A DNA stretch of 64,000 nucleotides from Mortierella sp. BCC40632 (taxonomy: Eukaryota > Mortierellomycota > Mortierellomycetes > Mortierellales > Mortierellaceae), in the NCBI GenBank assembly GCA_011634665.1, contig WAEK01000001.1:635501-699500 (forward strand). The letters run 5' to 3'. The notes beneath the pieces are model-generated. The model saw only the letters and a program-made list of their open reading frames with translations. It searched no databases and had not been told where the DNA came from. Shown piece after piece: positions 1 to 11,432 of the stretch. The first letter of the stretch is position 1; the number at the start of each line of letters is the position of its first letter. Position numbers and translations under genes: made by a program.

Positions 1-454
1 AACACGATGATGGCTATCTTGGGAGCGCTCAATATGTCACCCATCCATCGTTTGACCCAGACACGTGAGATCTTGAAGAATAGCAGCGGCCATGCTCATG
101 GTGGTCAGCATCATGGTCATGGGAATGGTAGTGGTCATCATGGTCATGGTAGCAAAGATGGCAAGAAGGGTGAAGCCTGGGAGATGTTCAAGGAACTAGA
201 GCAATTGATGAGTTCAGAACGAAGCTATGCCGAGTACCGAGCCTCTTTGAAAGCGCGACAGACGCCGAGCATCCCTTATCTTGGAGTTCATTCGAGGGAT
301 TTGCTGTCGATCAGTGAGGGCAACAAGGATTTTCGGATTGATGGAACCTTGCACTGGCAAAAGTTTGTTCTCCTGACCGATGTCATTACTTTAGTCATGG
401 ATTTTCAAAAGTTGTAAGTGGTATACCAAACATCTTGGGGAGGGGAACAGGGAA

Positions 455-489
<35 letters not shown>

Positions 490-740
490 TGAGAAAATAA
501 GAAACGGTGTATACTAAACTTTAGTATCGGTCGTCCTTTAGGCCCTATCCATTCAAGCCAGACCCAATTATCACTCGGATCATTACCGAGACTCCTGTCC
601 TGAGCGAAGATGTAAGAACCTTCAACCCCCCCCCACCCCTCTCCTTTTTATTATTGTGTGTTGTGAAAGAGATTGACAGTAGTGTTCGCCATGAGAGCCT
701 TGAGAACTAAACACTGATTTCCTCCGCAAATGTGGTGACG

Positions 741-778
<38 letters not shown>

Positions 779-860
779 GGAAATGTATGCAAAGTCAACC
801 GCTGTCGAACCTGGCAAACTCAACCATTCGCGTAGCCTGAGCAAATTCACGTTCTTCTAA
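1..860 (+). CDS. RasGEF (CDC25-type) domain protein, 3' end only
   Basis: Exons 1-413 (open to the left edge), 542-611 and 780-860 join in frame through gtaagt/ag and gtaaga/ag introns and end at TAA 858-860. The peptide starts inside a CDC25-homology domain: the 'MMAILGALNMSPIHRL' helix is the usual 'N-x-(M/L)-x-A-I-(L)-x-(G/A)-L' catalytic hairpin region, and 'IPYLGVHSRDLLSISEGN' is the conserved 'IP(F/Y)LG-x-x-x-x-DL-x-x-I-x-EGN' block. The family loads GTP onto Ras-like GTPases at membranes. A His/Gly-rich insert (about residues 27-50 of the visible part) interrupts the domain. The N-terminus lies outside the window, so partner domains (SH3, RasGEF-N) cannot be seen. Intron 1 carries a run of about 29 T and intron 2 a (TC)n tract beside its acceptor. 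Family call secure; the target GTPase is unknown. Confidence 0.9.
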
Positions 861-1444
861 ACGCTCCAAAGGATATGGGAGATGAGAAGAAGAAGAAGAA
901 GAAGAAGAAGAAGAAGAAAAGAAACGGTCTATCTCTGCAACACTCCTTTCTCGTATCACTATCCTTTTTGGTCGAGTGCAAAATAAGGAAATTGTTGATA
1001 GTTTGGGACAGCGAAAGCAAGCTGTTTCTCTCTTTCCTTCCTTCCCTTTCATTCTCTCCCTGTACCTGGCGAGCGTCCATGAAAGCAACATGGGAAGCTT
1101 GAGGTCCTACGACACTACTACTATTACTTCTACCATTACCTACTACTACTCATTCTTTTCTCATTATTCACCTTTTTTTTTCTTTGAGTCGGTTGGTGAT
1201 AATGTCTGCGCCTTTGATCCTCAGAGCTGTATATATGTTGTTGTTGTTTTTTCACCTCTGTTCCTTTTTTTTTTTTTTTTTTTTTTTTTCCTCGTTTCCT
1301 GCATGCCTTCACTCTACACCATCCAGTAACGTTGCATTGCTCTGTATCACTATCATTTTCTGCATAGCCCCCTCTTTGCTTACTTACTCACACATTCTAC
1401 TCTTACTCTTACTTTTACCCACTTTTTTTTTTGACGACCATGAC

Positions 1445-1479
<35 letters not shown>

Positions 1480-1877
1480 GAATGTGATCCCTTTTCCTAG
1501 TCCTTATGTACATAGATTTGATCACACACTTGCTCTTTTGTCTCCCTTCTTCTTCATCCTTTTGCTAGCATGTAGTTGGTTGAAAAACAGCTTCTCTAAT
1601 GAAAAACAATACAAATCTACCCCATGGGTCTTTTTTTATTGAAAGGTGTTATTTACAGGGAACAGGGAACTGTGATGCCTTGTGATGCTCCATTGTCACT
1701 GTTTTGCCAGTCATCCAATGATGCTTAGTTTTTTTTTTTTTTTTTTTTTTCCATTTTTCCTTTTGCTGTGAGTGAGAGTGAGAGTGATAGTTTTGGTACC
1801 AAAAGAAAAAAAAAAATTGGGCAATAGAGAAAGGTCCCGCTTTTTTTTTTTTCTTTCTTCTTTTCTTTTCTTTTCTT
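861..1877. other. Intergenic region between convergent genes, low complexity
   Basis: This stretch separates the RasGEF stop from the gnd1 stop. It holds an (AAG)n tract near 886-918, T runs near 1267-1289 and 1450-1479, and CT-rich sequence. Apparent ORFs here are poly-Ser/Phe/Leu readings of these repeats. I see no gene; the 3' UTRs of both neighbours presumably lie here. Confidence 0.7.
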
Positions 1878-3151
1878 TTAAGCGAGGTAGGTAGTCGACG
1901 AGACGTTGCCTCCACGACCAGTCCAGTTGGTGTGAACCCAGTTCTCGTTGTCCAAGCGCTGGTAGGTGTGAGCACCAAAGTAATCTCTCTGGGCCTGAAG
2001 CAAGTTGGCGGGGAGGACAGCATGGCGGTAACCGTCATAGAAGGCCAAGGCCGAGGACAAGGCAGGGGTGGGAACTCCCAAGAGAACAGCCTGAGAAATA
2101 ACGTTTCTCCAGCTCTGAGCGGCCTCTGTGACAGCCTTGGTGAAGAAGGGGTCAAAGAGAAGGTTCTCCAACTCGGGGTTCTTGGTGTAGGCGTTCTTGA
2201 TATCACCCAAGAAGACAGAGCGGATAATGCAACCACCGCGCCACATCAAGGCAATACCAGCGTTGTTCAAGTGCCAGCCGTTCTCCTTGGCAGCCTCACG
2301 CATCAACATGAAACCCTGGGCGTACGAGATAAGCTTGGAGGCATAGAGAGCCTTGGAGACATCGTGAATGAACTGCCTCTTGTCACCAGTGAACTTGTGG
2401 CTGGGAGCACTGAGGATCTTGGAGGCACGGACACGCTCATCCTTGATAGCAGACAAGCAACGGGCAAAGACAGCCTCACCGATCAAAGTGACGGGCATGC
2501 CGTTGTCCAAGGCAGAGACGACAGTCCACTTTCCGGTTCCCTTCTACACTCGCGCAACAAAACGTCAGAAGTAGATGTCAATGTTAGTCAAGTATGAAAG
2601 CCGTAGTGGAGATTGAAAATAAAAAAACAACAACAAAAGAGGAAACTCTATCGGGCCATCCTTTGATGACGCGACATTCCCGGTCCCTCTCTTTCTTTCT
2701 TCAAGTCAATGAAAGCCCTTGCGTGCGATCGCGCTCGGTTCGCTGCGCAAGGAAGAAGAAGAAAAGGAAAGGCCGGGCTTGTGCTTTCACACGAGACCGA
2801 GAGGGTTAAAATCTTACCTGACCAGCAGTGTCCTTGATCTTCTCGACCAAAGGCTTGCCATCCTCGTCCTTGAACAAGAGAATGTCGCGGGTAATCTCGA
2901 TGAGGTACGAGTCCAACTCTCCCTGGTTCCACTCGGCAAAGATATGGCCAATCTCCTCAGCGGACAAACCAAGAGCCTCCTTGAGGACATGGTAGGCCTC
3001 ACAGATCATCTGCATATCACCGTACTCGATACCGTTGTGGACCATCTTGACATAGTGACCAGCTCCGGTCTCACCAACCCAGTCGCAGCAGGGCTCACCA
3101 TCAACCTTGGCAGCAATGGCCTGGAAGATGGGCTTGACATGAGGCCTGATC

Positions 3152-3199
<48 letters not shown>

Positions 3200-4183
3200 A
3201 AAAAGACAAGAACAGGGTGAGTACTAGCACCATGCGAGAATAACAAAGAACGGGATCGAGTGGACACGTGTTGACGAGTGACTGACTGATACTTGGCTCA
3301 GACATTGGAAAATATTGGATTGGGACAGAGGCAGAAAGTAAAAGACAAAATGCAAAATACAAATAGAAAATAGAAAAGTACTATCGGCAGAATGCTTACC
3401 AGGCTTCCTTGGAACCACCGGGCATCATCGAGGGGCCATAGCGGGCACCCTCCTCACCTCCAGAGACACCGCATCCAACAAAGAGGAAGCCCTTGGCCTC
3501 CAACTCCTTGGTGCGACGGATGGTATCGGGGAAGTGAGAGTTGCCTCCATCAATGATGATGTCGCCCTTCTCGAGGTAAGGCAAGACCTGTGCGATAAAG
3601 TCATCGACTGCGGAACCGGCCTTGACCAACATCATAACCTTGCGAGGACGCTTCAACTTCTTGCAGAACTCTTCGATCGAGTGTGCGCCAACGATCTTTG
3701 TACCCTTGGCCTCGTTGGCGAGGAAATGGTCGACCTTGGAGACGGTACGGTTGTAGGCGCAGACAACGAAACCGTGGTCATCCATGTTCAGAATCAAGTT
3801 CTGGCCCTACAAGACGACCATGCAACATTGAAAAAAAAAAATATATAAAAATACAAAGAAAGACGCATTTGGTTCAGTCGACTGGTTCCATAGATAGTCT
3901 GCGAGAATGAAGTAGACGCCGTGAGAAAAATAGGATAAAAGGGCGATCAGAGTGCAGATCGGTGGTCGTTGACTCTTTTGAGCTTTACCATGACGGCCAA
4001 ACCGATGAGACCGATATCAGCACTATTCAAAAGGGGATAGGGAACCATGATGGGGCAAGGTTAGCAAGGTTGGGGAGTGAACACAAGGCATGGTGCCAGA
4101 TCTCACGCGCAGTCGATCGATAGAGGAAAAGGAACTGAACGCGTGGTGGGCAAGTGGGAGACATACACTGCTTCGACGGACAT
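1878..4183 (-). CDS. gnd1: 6-phosphogluconate dehydrogenase, decarboxylating
   Basis: Five exons, in transcript order 4183-4167, 4022-3989, 3806-3400, 3145-2818 and 2540-1878, give a 482-residue protein, close to the usual length. It oxidises and decarboxylates 6-phosphogluconate to ribulose 5-phosphate, making NADPH in the oxidative pentose phosphate pathway (cytosol). The N-terminus has the dinucleotide fold '[15 protein letters not shown]' (residues 7-21). The signature 'GGNSHFPDT' and '[14 protein letters not shown]' follow, then '[16 protein letters not shown]' with the catalytic Lys186/Glu193 pair (Lys183/Glu190 in the sheep enzyme). The tail '[11 protein letters not shown]' is the usual dimer-partner loop. 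The start is a 17-nt exon (M-S-V-E-A-V); its gtatgt donor and the next acceptor keep frame exactly. Intron 3 contains a (GA)n tract at about 3156-3196. Confidence 0.96.
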
Positions 4184-4785
4184 GATGGAACAAGTATGGA
4201 TAGAGAATAAGAGAGAGTGAGAGAGAGACAAAAGTATCGGTGGGGCAAGGGTGGGCGGAGAAGTGAGGACGCGATGGAAGGTTAATGAATGAGATGAGAG
4301 AAGAAGAACGAAGAGCGATCAAGGCCACGCTTATATCTGTGGGACTGCAGATAAGCGATCGAGACGTCTCTGCTTGCATTTCTCTGGTGCGAGCGAGAGA
4401 GACCTGACCACTGTACCCCAGAAAATCTTTATTCGTTAAGGGTCTATTTGCTCTCTTCCACCTTCCTTCTCTTTCTCTCCGCCCATAATACATTTCTAAT
4501 CGCTTGCAAATCCAACCCATCGTCTGTCTGGCAGCCACCTTTTTGCTGAGAAAAAAGTGTGTGCGTTGAGGCGCACAGGCATTGTTTCTAAGCAAGCCAT
4601 CCCACAAATACAAATGATAGTTGATGACTGTACATTGGCCAAGATTGGCCCAGACTTGAGTCGCCCTGGTGCTGCCTGGTTTGTCAATTGAACGCCTCAG
4701 CCAAGAGAGCCACCCGAGGTTGGGCTTGGGCAAGTTCAAGTAAAGTACCGGGGTTGGACTGGGTCAGGCTGGGCCGAATATAATC
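4184..4785. other. Upstream region of gnd1
   Basis: About 600 bp upstream of the gnd1 start codon. The sequence is of ordinary complexity, with stretches such as the pyrimidine-rich 4440-4490. It probably carries the promoter and 5' UTR of gnd1. I see no protein or RNA gene. Confidence 0.5.
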
Positions 4786-5185
4786 ATGGGTTTACATGTG
4801 CCGACTCATACTCCCACACAACATACATACAATTGGTGGATCCCAGTCATAGGGAAGGCTACACAACACGAGAACGTTCGACTTGTGGATGGTGAGGTCA
4901 AAGAGACCCAAGTGCATCTGGTCAGCGGCATCAACAGCAACAGGCGAGGACACAGCGGCGGGTACGTTTTGGTGGGTGGTCTGGGACGATGGTTATGATG
5001 AATTCTGATTGATTACAGAATATTTTTTGTATCTCAGCGTCAATAGCTCTCGCAGACGGGTCCAGGGTATGGCTGATTCGTTATCTGCCAACAACGGCAA
5101 TCCGCGTAATCCGCGTGGCTCTCACTCACTCACTCTCTTCTCTTCGCCCACGCTGCGTCTGCGCATGAGACAGGGGGATATCTGA
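4786..5185 (+). CDS. Possible two-exon small protein, unknown
   Basis: An ATG at 4786 opens a frame that meets a good donor (gtacgt at 4962). Joined to the acceptor ending at 5037 (tatctcag), it stays open to TGA 5183-5185, giving 107 residues. The product is Asn/Ser/Arg-rich in its second half ('GVNSSRRVQGMADSLSANNG' and on) and resembles no family I know. No signal peptide or membrane segment is visible. It lies where the 5' region of gnd1 is expected, so the open frame may be chance or a promoter-derived non-coding transcript. Listed because both splice sites are consensus and the phase matches. Confidence 0.25.
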
Positions 5186-5670
5186 GAGAGATCAGGCCGT
5201 CAGGTGTCGATACTGCTTCTTGCCCTCCCCATACCGCCAAACTTAGAGCCTGGTTGGCCCATCCACGAGCGATCGCATCATCGAGCGATTCTCTTTCCTC
5301 GGCGGGACAAGAAAGAGCCTTTATCCACTACCAGCCAGGTAACTAACAGCTCATACACCCTGCCTCACTCATTTCATAAAGCGGTCCACATACAGCCCTA
5401 GACCTGATTGGGAAAGGACGCTAATCCTGTCGAGGGTCGCACGAATGCGACGCTGAGTGTTGACCCACACAGGGACCAGTCAAAGTCATGATGATGACAC
5501 GAAGAAGACAAAAAAAAAAGCCAAGTCCCATTTGGTCTCATAAAATTGTCAAGCCTGCACTAGTTTCAAGCCCACTCCATCCTGCTATTCCCTTTCTTCT
5601 TCTTCTCGACAAGCGTAAAGGACCTACCTTCAAGTTTTCAATAGCCTTCGATAGGAGTCAACTCCAAGCA

Positions 5671-6144
5671 ATGAACCCGGGAGCACCTTCAACATCACAG
5701 GACTCGACGACGAGCCACAACCACCTCTCAGCAATGACGAACGTAACGTTACCTACGCCAGTGCTGGATCCAAACCACCAGGACACACATCCTGCGTCCA
5801 TCTCAGAGACCGTAGTTGACCCACTCACAGGCACAGTTCCCGTCTCGACCACGGCCCAGGCAGCGCCTATCGATGCCTTGGGTTACCCGGACAGACTTGG
5901 TGGACTCTCTGCTCATCAGCCGCAACATTTGGTCCAAGAGCCGTTTGAGAAGCATAAGCATCAGCAGGTGCTAGAAGACGACCCTGGACAACTGCCGCAC
6001 AACTCACATTTGCAACATCACCCGCATAACCAACCCCATCCACAACATGAATCGGCTCTGAGTATGACTCCAATGGAATTGGCCGAAAAGCTGCATGATC
6101 CCGAGTTGAGAATGCAAACAGGAGCACCCAACTTTTTGAGATAG
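5671..6144 (+). CDS. Hypothetical protein, Pro/His/Gln-rich
   Basis: One exon. I chose the ATG at 5671 (157 residues); the same frame is open back to an ATG at 5488 (218 residues), but the extra part looks like translated 5' leader (Lys/Arg-rich, then 'FLLLLDKRK'). The protein is low-complexity and probably disordered, rich in Ser/Thr then His/Gln/Pro ('HNSHLQHHPHNQPHPQHE'). It ends in a more ordered tail, 'MTPMELAEKLHDPELRMQTG', that looks like a short helix and may be the functional part. No known domain recognised. It lies 357 bp upstream of the SR gene on the same strand. The coding call rests on a 657-nt frame of normal composition. Confidence 0.5.
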   Translation: MNPGAPSTSQDSTTSHNHLSAMTNVTLPTPVLDPNHQDTHPASISETVVDPLTGTVPVSTTAQAAPIDALGYPDRLGGLSAHQPQHLVQEPFEKHKHQQVLEDDPGQLPHNSHLQHHPHNQPHPQHESALSMTPMELAEKLHDPELRMQTGAPNFLR

Positions 6145-6501
6145 AAAGGAAGAAAACGAGATAGCTTCCGTAGTTATATCTCCTTCACCCCCTTTTTCTC
6201 TCTAGCTCTTGCTCTTGCTCTTGCTCTTTCATTCTCTCTTGTTCTTTCTCTTTCATTCTTGTCCATGCTGGCGGTGTGGAAAGCAATAAAGTCAGTTCTC
6301 CACATGGAGAGAAGAACAGTCCTATCTCAAGCCACAGATTTTTTTTTTTTTTGGTGATGATGTAGGTGTCCATTGAGCTGCATCCTGGCTTTTTTGTCCT
6401 CCCCCTTTGGTCTTGATCTCTCTCACTCTCTCTCTCCAACATTTCCTTGTCGTCTGATTTCAACACCCTCCTTCCACGCTCCAGAGTGTAACGTTCCCAA
6501 C
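6145..6501. other. Intergenic region upstream of the SR gene
   Basis: About 360 bp with a (TCTTGC)n-like stretch at 6206-6228 and CT-rich sequence close to the SR start codon. It probably holds the SR promoter and 5' UTR. No gene seen. Confidence 0.5.
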
Positions 6502-6569
6502 ATGCCTCGTGATCGCAACGACAACTCAGTGTCGCTGTTTGTCAGCGGATTCAAGGACAACACTCGGTA

Positions 6570-6613
<44 letters not shown>

Positions 6614-9109
6614 CTATCCTATATATTTGGTAGTCACCCTTGAGATCCATGCAAAAGAGTCTTCCTAGGACTGATTTCTGACCCAACTTCCATTGGTCCC
6701 ATGATTCCTAACCCTTGATGCATCCTTTTCTATCGTCGTCATAAATAGTCCTAGCGATTTGGCCACCCTCTTTGAGCCTCATGGCAGGATTGCGGATGGT
6801 ACGTGTGTGTGTGCCGCGTGTTAAAATCAAGAGGCCAGAATATTCCATCTATCCCATCTCCGTCATCTAACTTTTTTTTTTCTCATCTGTATCTTTTTAC
6901 TTGTGGAATCAATATAGTCTACATCCCCAAAGGTAAGCACCACTAGACTCGATGAACAACCCGCAGCACTTGGATACAACTGGACTTGGCTCGACTTTTT
7001 TTTTTTTTTTTTTTTAGTTTCTCTAAACATTTTTCCCAACTCTCCATCTCAATCATAGACTACTACACTGGACACCCCAGAGGATTTGCCTATATTCAGT
7101 ACGTTCAACATCCACTTTTTTTTTTTTTTTTTTTTTCTTCTTTCTCTGTTACCTTTTTTCCCCCAGCCCCCAGTCCTTCAGCCCTGCTAAAGAATCACTG
7201 TGTGATTCACTGGTCCTGAGGCCGAGATCGGAAAAGGAGGAAAAAAGGAGAGGGGATGCAATGGATGCAAGGAGAGGAGTGTGCTCTGCAACATTCATGA
7301 TACAGAACGGGAAGCGAGGCCCATTTCAGGACACACAGGCCTCTTTTTTTTCAGCCTGGGGATGTTCAAAAGTGCAAGGCGGCGCGGTTGTGTGCAGGAG
7401 AGAGAGAAAGAGAGAAAGAGAGAAAGAGAAATGCCTGGTCCTGCAACCTTCCTTCGCCAATCATGGATATCCGATACTTGTACACACCTCATCCCCCGAA
7501 GACCAAAACGACTTGCATCTCCAACCAACCACCAGCCCCCCCAGACTCAGGTCCAGGAGTGAGAAAAGCAGGAAAGGATGACAGCTGTCGGCGAAAGCAG
7601 TGTCGATCGCTTGGGAATCCCTGTCTCCGGCCTTGCTTTTCTCTTTGGCTCTTTTGTGCGTTTGCTCATTTACACCTTGCTGATATGGAAACAAAAAAAA
7701 AAAAAAACGCACACACACCCATATACACACACGCACACACCAACACCATACAGAACAAGCTCATTCAAGGAAAGCGGATGATCAGCAGATCGGCAGGGCA
7801 GCAAGTTGCAAGGCGATCAAGGCGTTCCCAACAAGGATGCTATAAAGACATTCAAGCGCAATCGGATCGATACTGGTCTTGAAGCAGAAAAAAAAGGGGG
7901 GGGAGAGGACAGGGATTATTCAAAAGTCAATGTCCTCCGCTCTCTCTATCTTTTCTGCCTCTCTGGAACTATGGATCGGTTCGATTGTCTTTGTCAAGAA
8001 AGATTCCCCTACGTGTTTACCAACCATCACGCTCACCACTTCCCCTCGACAGGTATCACGATGATGCGGATGCTCGTCGCGTCTATGAATCGGGAGAAGA
8101 ATTCACGCTGGATGGACGCAAGCTTGGCATCCAGTATGCTCAAGGCCGCAGAAAGAGTATGTCCTTTTTATTATTATTATTGTATCGTCCCCCTTTTGCT
8201 CTAGTTGTGTGTGATGGATTGATCCCTTGTTCGTTTCGAATGATGATCTGGACACGAGTACTCACGAGATCCTCCTCCTTGACCCACAACTACTCTTAGG
8301 TCCTCATCAGATGAGAGGGTAGGCATCCTATAGTTCTCCAAACCACACAGGAGGAGAGGGAACAGTCAAATGTCAAGTAAGCATTGCTCGAACTGAAAGA
8401 GGATTTATGATCGATACTCATGCCCAGCCTTCTCTTGCAAAAAAACATCTGGACCTGATAGACAAGTTGGTACTGGCAGTGGCAGTGGCAGTGGTGGCGG
8501 TGGCGGTGGCGGACGTCGTTCTCGATCGGGCGATCGCCACTACCGTCCAAGGTATTCATTTTTTCCTTTTTGAGAAGTAGATGCATTCATTGGACATGAG
8601 TAACTGAGAAAAGCTGTTGTTCTGACCTCTTGCATGGACCCATTCTCCAAAATAGCAACCGTCGCTACTCTCGTTCTCGCTCTCGTTCTCGCTCGATGGA
8701 TCGTCGCGATCGTCGTCGGGACAGTCGTAGCCCCATTCGTCGTGGCCGCTCTCGCTCTCGCACACCTCCTCGTCGTCGCTCACCATCCCCCCGCCGCCGT
8801 CGTTCGATCTCTCCTCGTCGTCGCTCCATCTCCCCTCGTCGTCGTTCCATCAGCCCTAGACGTCGTTCGATCTCTCCTAAGCGCCGATCTCGCTCCCGCT
8901 CTCCTTCTCGTGAGCGCCGTTCGCGTTCACCTCGTTCGCGCTCTCGTACGCCTCCCCGTCGCCCTAACAAGCCTTTCTCGCCTAGCCCTGAGCGAGCCCG
9001 GGATGCCAATAACGAGAACAGCAACAGCAATAGCAACAACAGCTTGGCCAGCAACCCCAATGCTGGAGAATCAGCCATGATTGTTGACTCTTCGTCCTAC
9101 AATGCCTAA
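6502..9109 (+). CDS. SR-type splicing factor: one RRM plus Arg/Ser tail
   Basis: Eight exons: 6502-6566, 6749-6798, 6918-6932 (15 nt), 7059-7098, 8053-8156, 8300-8318 (19 nt), 8462-8551 and 8656-9109, giving 278 residues. An RRM spans about residues 10-92, with RNP2 'LFVSGF' (12-17) and RNP1 'RGFAYIQY' (51-58). The linker 'GRRKSPHQM' resembles that of the SRSF10/SRSF12 group ('RKTPNQM'). A Gly-rich hinge and a long RS region follow, including 'RRRSISPRR' repeats. SR proteins bind exonic enhancers and recruit U1/U2AF in the nucleus; their RS tails are phosphorylated by SRPK/CLK kinases. Intron 4, inside the RRM, is 954 nt, far longer than the other introns of this gene (see findings). The Asn-rich tail after the RS region is unusual. 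Confidence 0.93.
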
Positions 9110-10512
9110 GAGAGGGAGAGAAAAAAAAACTTTAGTGTCTATCTTTGGGAATATGTTTGAAAAGAAAGGGCGAAAGGGATATTTTTGGTAGTTTTTTTTT
9201 TTTTTTGTTTTAGGTGTAGGAAAGAAACACCTTTGAGTACGAGCCTGCTTTTACTGCTGGCGGTGGTGCCCAGAATAAAAAAAGAAGAAAAAAAAAAAAA
9301 GGATTATGAAAGTATATTTGTTCCTTTATATTTTTTCCGACCACGTCCTATAGGACTAGATGGGATTATGACCATGTAGTAGACGCGAGAGAGTGAGAGG
9401 ACTACCAATGCCAAAATACGAGCTGTTGTTACTTTGGAATATGGATTCCCTTTTTTTTTTATTAGCAGAGATGGAAAAAATCAAAGTAACCCCCCTCTCC
9501 TTGGTAGCATTCCTGAAGCTCTCAGGACCACTAAATAAGCCCTGTCCACAAAGTAAGAGATGCGTTTTAAAAGCACACGAGCACAAGAAAAAAAAAAAAA
9601 AAAAAGTCAGCTTTGGGTATCCTTGTGGAGTGAGTGGAATAGAAGAATATCCGAATTTGCTCCGCTTCACTGCTCTACATCTTTACATTCTACCCGAGTC
9701 CCAAAAAAAACCTTGTTCTACAGACTGATGGTTTTTTTTTTTTTTTTTTGTTGAGCGAGGCTGTCTCGGACGGAATAACACTCCATCCGCGACTTGAAGC
9801 CTTTTTTTTTTTTTTTTTTTTTTATCGAACATTGCACAGTTTCTCTGCCAACGGCATCCAAGGTCGTACCAAACTCTTTCTTTAATTAGTCCCATCTTTT
9901 CCCTGGTACACGCATCCAAAACATGCAGTGGTTCCAGTGAAAAGGAGGGGGCAAAGGAGAAGAGACCAGACCCTTCTCGGGTTGGTAGAGAAAGAGAGAA
10001 AAAAGGAGGGTGGTTGGCTGTGCAGGGTCAGGGGTGAAATGGAGGTCTCTTTCTCTCTCTTGTCTCTTTGGTAGAGATGAGAGTAAGTGTTGAGAGTGGT
10101 GTGTGTAGATGAGCCTGTGCTCATGTGAAATAGACCCCCTCTCTCTCTCTCTCTCTTCTCCCTTTCTCTCTCTCTCTCTCTCTTCTCCCTTTCTCTCTCT
10201 TCTCCCTTTCTCTCTCTTCTTCCCCTAGCCTTCATCATCCCGATCAACAAACAGCCCAATTGATTGGTCAGGGGACGGAGACACAGGAAATGAGAAAAGA
10301 GGGCTCAACGGTTGAGATAGGATTGGAGGGGAAGAGTCTCGATAAATTGGCTCATCCTCAAATCAAAACGAAAGAGAGACCTTGTTGTTTACCAAAACAG
10401 CGCATAATCTTGGAGGATGAAGCAAAGCAGTACATCTCACTTGGCATTCTCTCCATTTCTCAGACAGATTGGATGAATGGATGGACCATCTCCTCCACTT
10501 GAATACCTTTCT

Positions 10513-10560
<48 letters not shown>

Positions 10561-10844
10561 TAGAGCACGTGCTTTTTTTTTTTTTTTTTTTTTTTTTTTC
10601 TCTGTTCATTTTTATTATTATCCAGGTACCAAGCTGGGAAGGATCTATCTCTTCCATCTCCTGTCATTTTTTTTCTTGTTTCTCAAAAGACGCTGCATCT
10701 TTAAAGAATCAAGAAAGAAAGAAACTAGAGACGGTCGGGTAATAGAAATAAATAAACAAGTAAAAAAAAAAAAAAAAAAGTTTGACATTTACACAACTAC
10801 CATGCTACGCTCCTTTTTTCTTTTTTCTTTTTTCTTTTTTTTTC
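9110..10844. other. Convergent intergenic region, low complexity
   Basis: The stretch lies between the SR stop (+) and the stop of the GPI protein gene (-). It contains many T or A runs (for example 9730-9749 and 10572-10599), a (CT)n/(CTTTCT)n block at 10140-10222 and another (CT)n at 10516-10554. The frames here are repeat translations. I find no RNA gene or conserved protein segment. Confidence 0.65.
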
Positions 10845-11432
10845 TTAAAGAGCCAAGATAGCGGCAGCGGCAGCGGCAGCGGCAGCGGTCAAGGCGCTAG
10901 CGGTGAGGTAGTTGCCGGCACCGGTAGCGGTGGGGGTCGAGGTGGTGCTAGTGCTGGTCACGTTCTTGGGGACGGTGGAGGTGGTGGTGGTAGTGGCGGT
11001 AGTGGTCCTGCTAACAGTTGGGGCAGTGGGCACGGTGGAGTTGCTGCCAGAGCCTCGGGTAGGGGGAGTTCCGGTGGGCTTGGAACCGTCAGCACCAGTG
11101 ATGGAGAACTGAGCAGAGTAGCTGTCAGCGTCCAAACGGATCGAGTACCAGCCAGCGGGGAGATCCTTAGGGAGCTGAATATCGGCCTTGAGGGCGGAGA
11201 AAGGGACCTTGACGAGATCCTGGATCTTCTGCTGAGAGCCTGGGTCACCGGTGAAGAGACTAACCTGAACATCTCCGGTTCTGGCCTTGTCCTCCTTCCA
11301 GGTAACAGTGTTCTTCGAGCCGGCAGCCCACACAGTCTTCTCGACAGGGGCGGTGATAAAGATGGGGGAAGCTGTTTGAGCGAGGGCGACAGCAACGAAG
11401 GAAGCCGCAAGGGCGATGATAGAGAAACGCAT
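10845..11432 (-). CDS. Secreted GPI-anchored protein with Kre9/Knh1-type N-terminal domain
   Basis: A single exon of 195 residues. A clear signal peptide (residues 1-19, 'MRFSIIALAASFVAVALAQ') is followed by one Ig-like domain of the Kre9/Knh1 N-terminal type: 'PIFITAPVEKTVWAAGSKNTVTW', then 'LFTGDPGSQQKIQDLVKVPF' and 'LPAGWYSIRLDADSYSAQFSI'. A Ser/Thr-rich stalk (about 120-165) comes next, and the protein ends in a Gly-Asn-rich site and a hydrophobic Ala/Leu tail typical of GPI attachment. Related proteins sit at the fungal plasma membrane or wall, and some affect beta-glucan assembly; the exact role here is inferred. The protein lacks the Kre9 C-terminal domain, which is common for this short class. 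The Ala codons of the tail form a (GCC/GCT)n repeat at about 10860-10895. Confidence 0.88.
   Translation of the reverse strand: MRFSIIALAASFVAVALAQTASPIFITAPVEKTVWAAGSKNTVTWKEDKARTGDVQVSLFTGDPGSQQKIQDLVKVPFSALKADIQLPKDLPAGWYSIRLDADSYSAQFSITGADGSKPTGTPPTRGSGSNSTVPTAPTVSRTTTATTTTTSTVPKNVTSTSTTSTPTATGAGNYLTASALTAAAAAAAAAILAL

Noticed and set aside
1184..1642. 152-codon + strand frame rich in Phe/Leu/Ser
   Set aside because: Encoded by poly-T and CT tracts in the 3' flank of the RasGEF gene.
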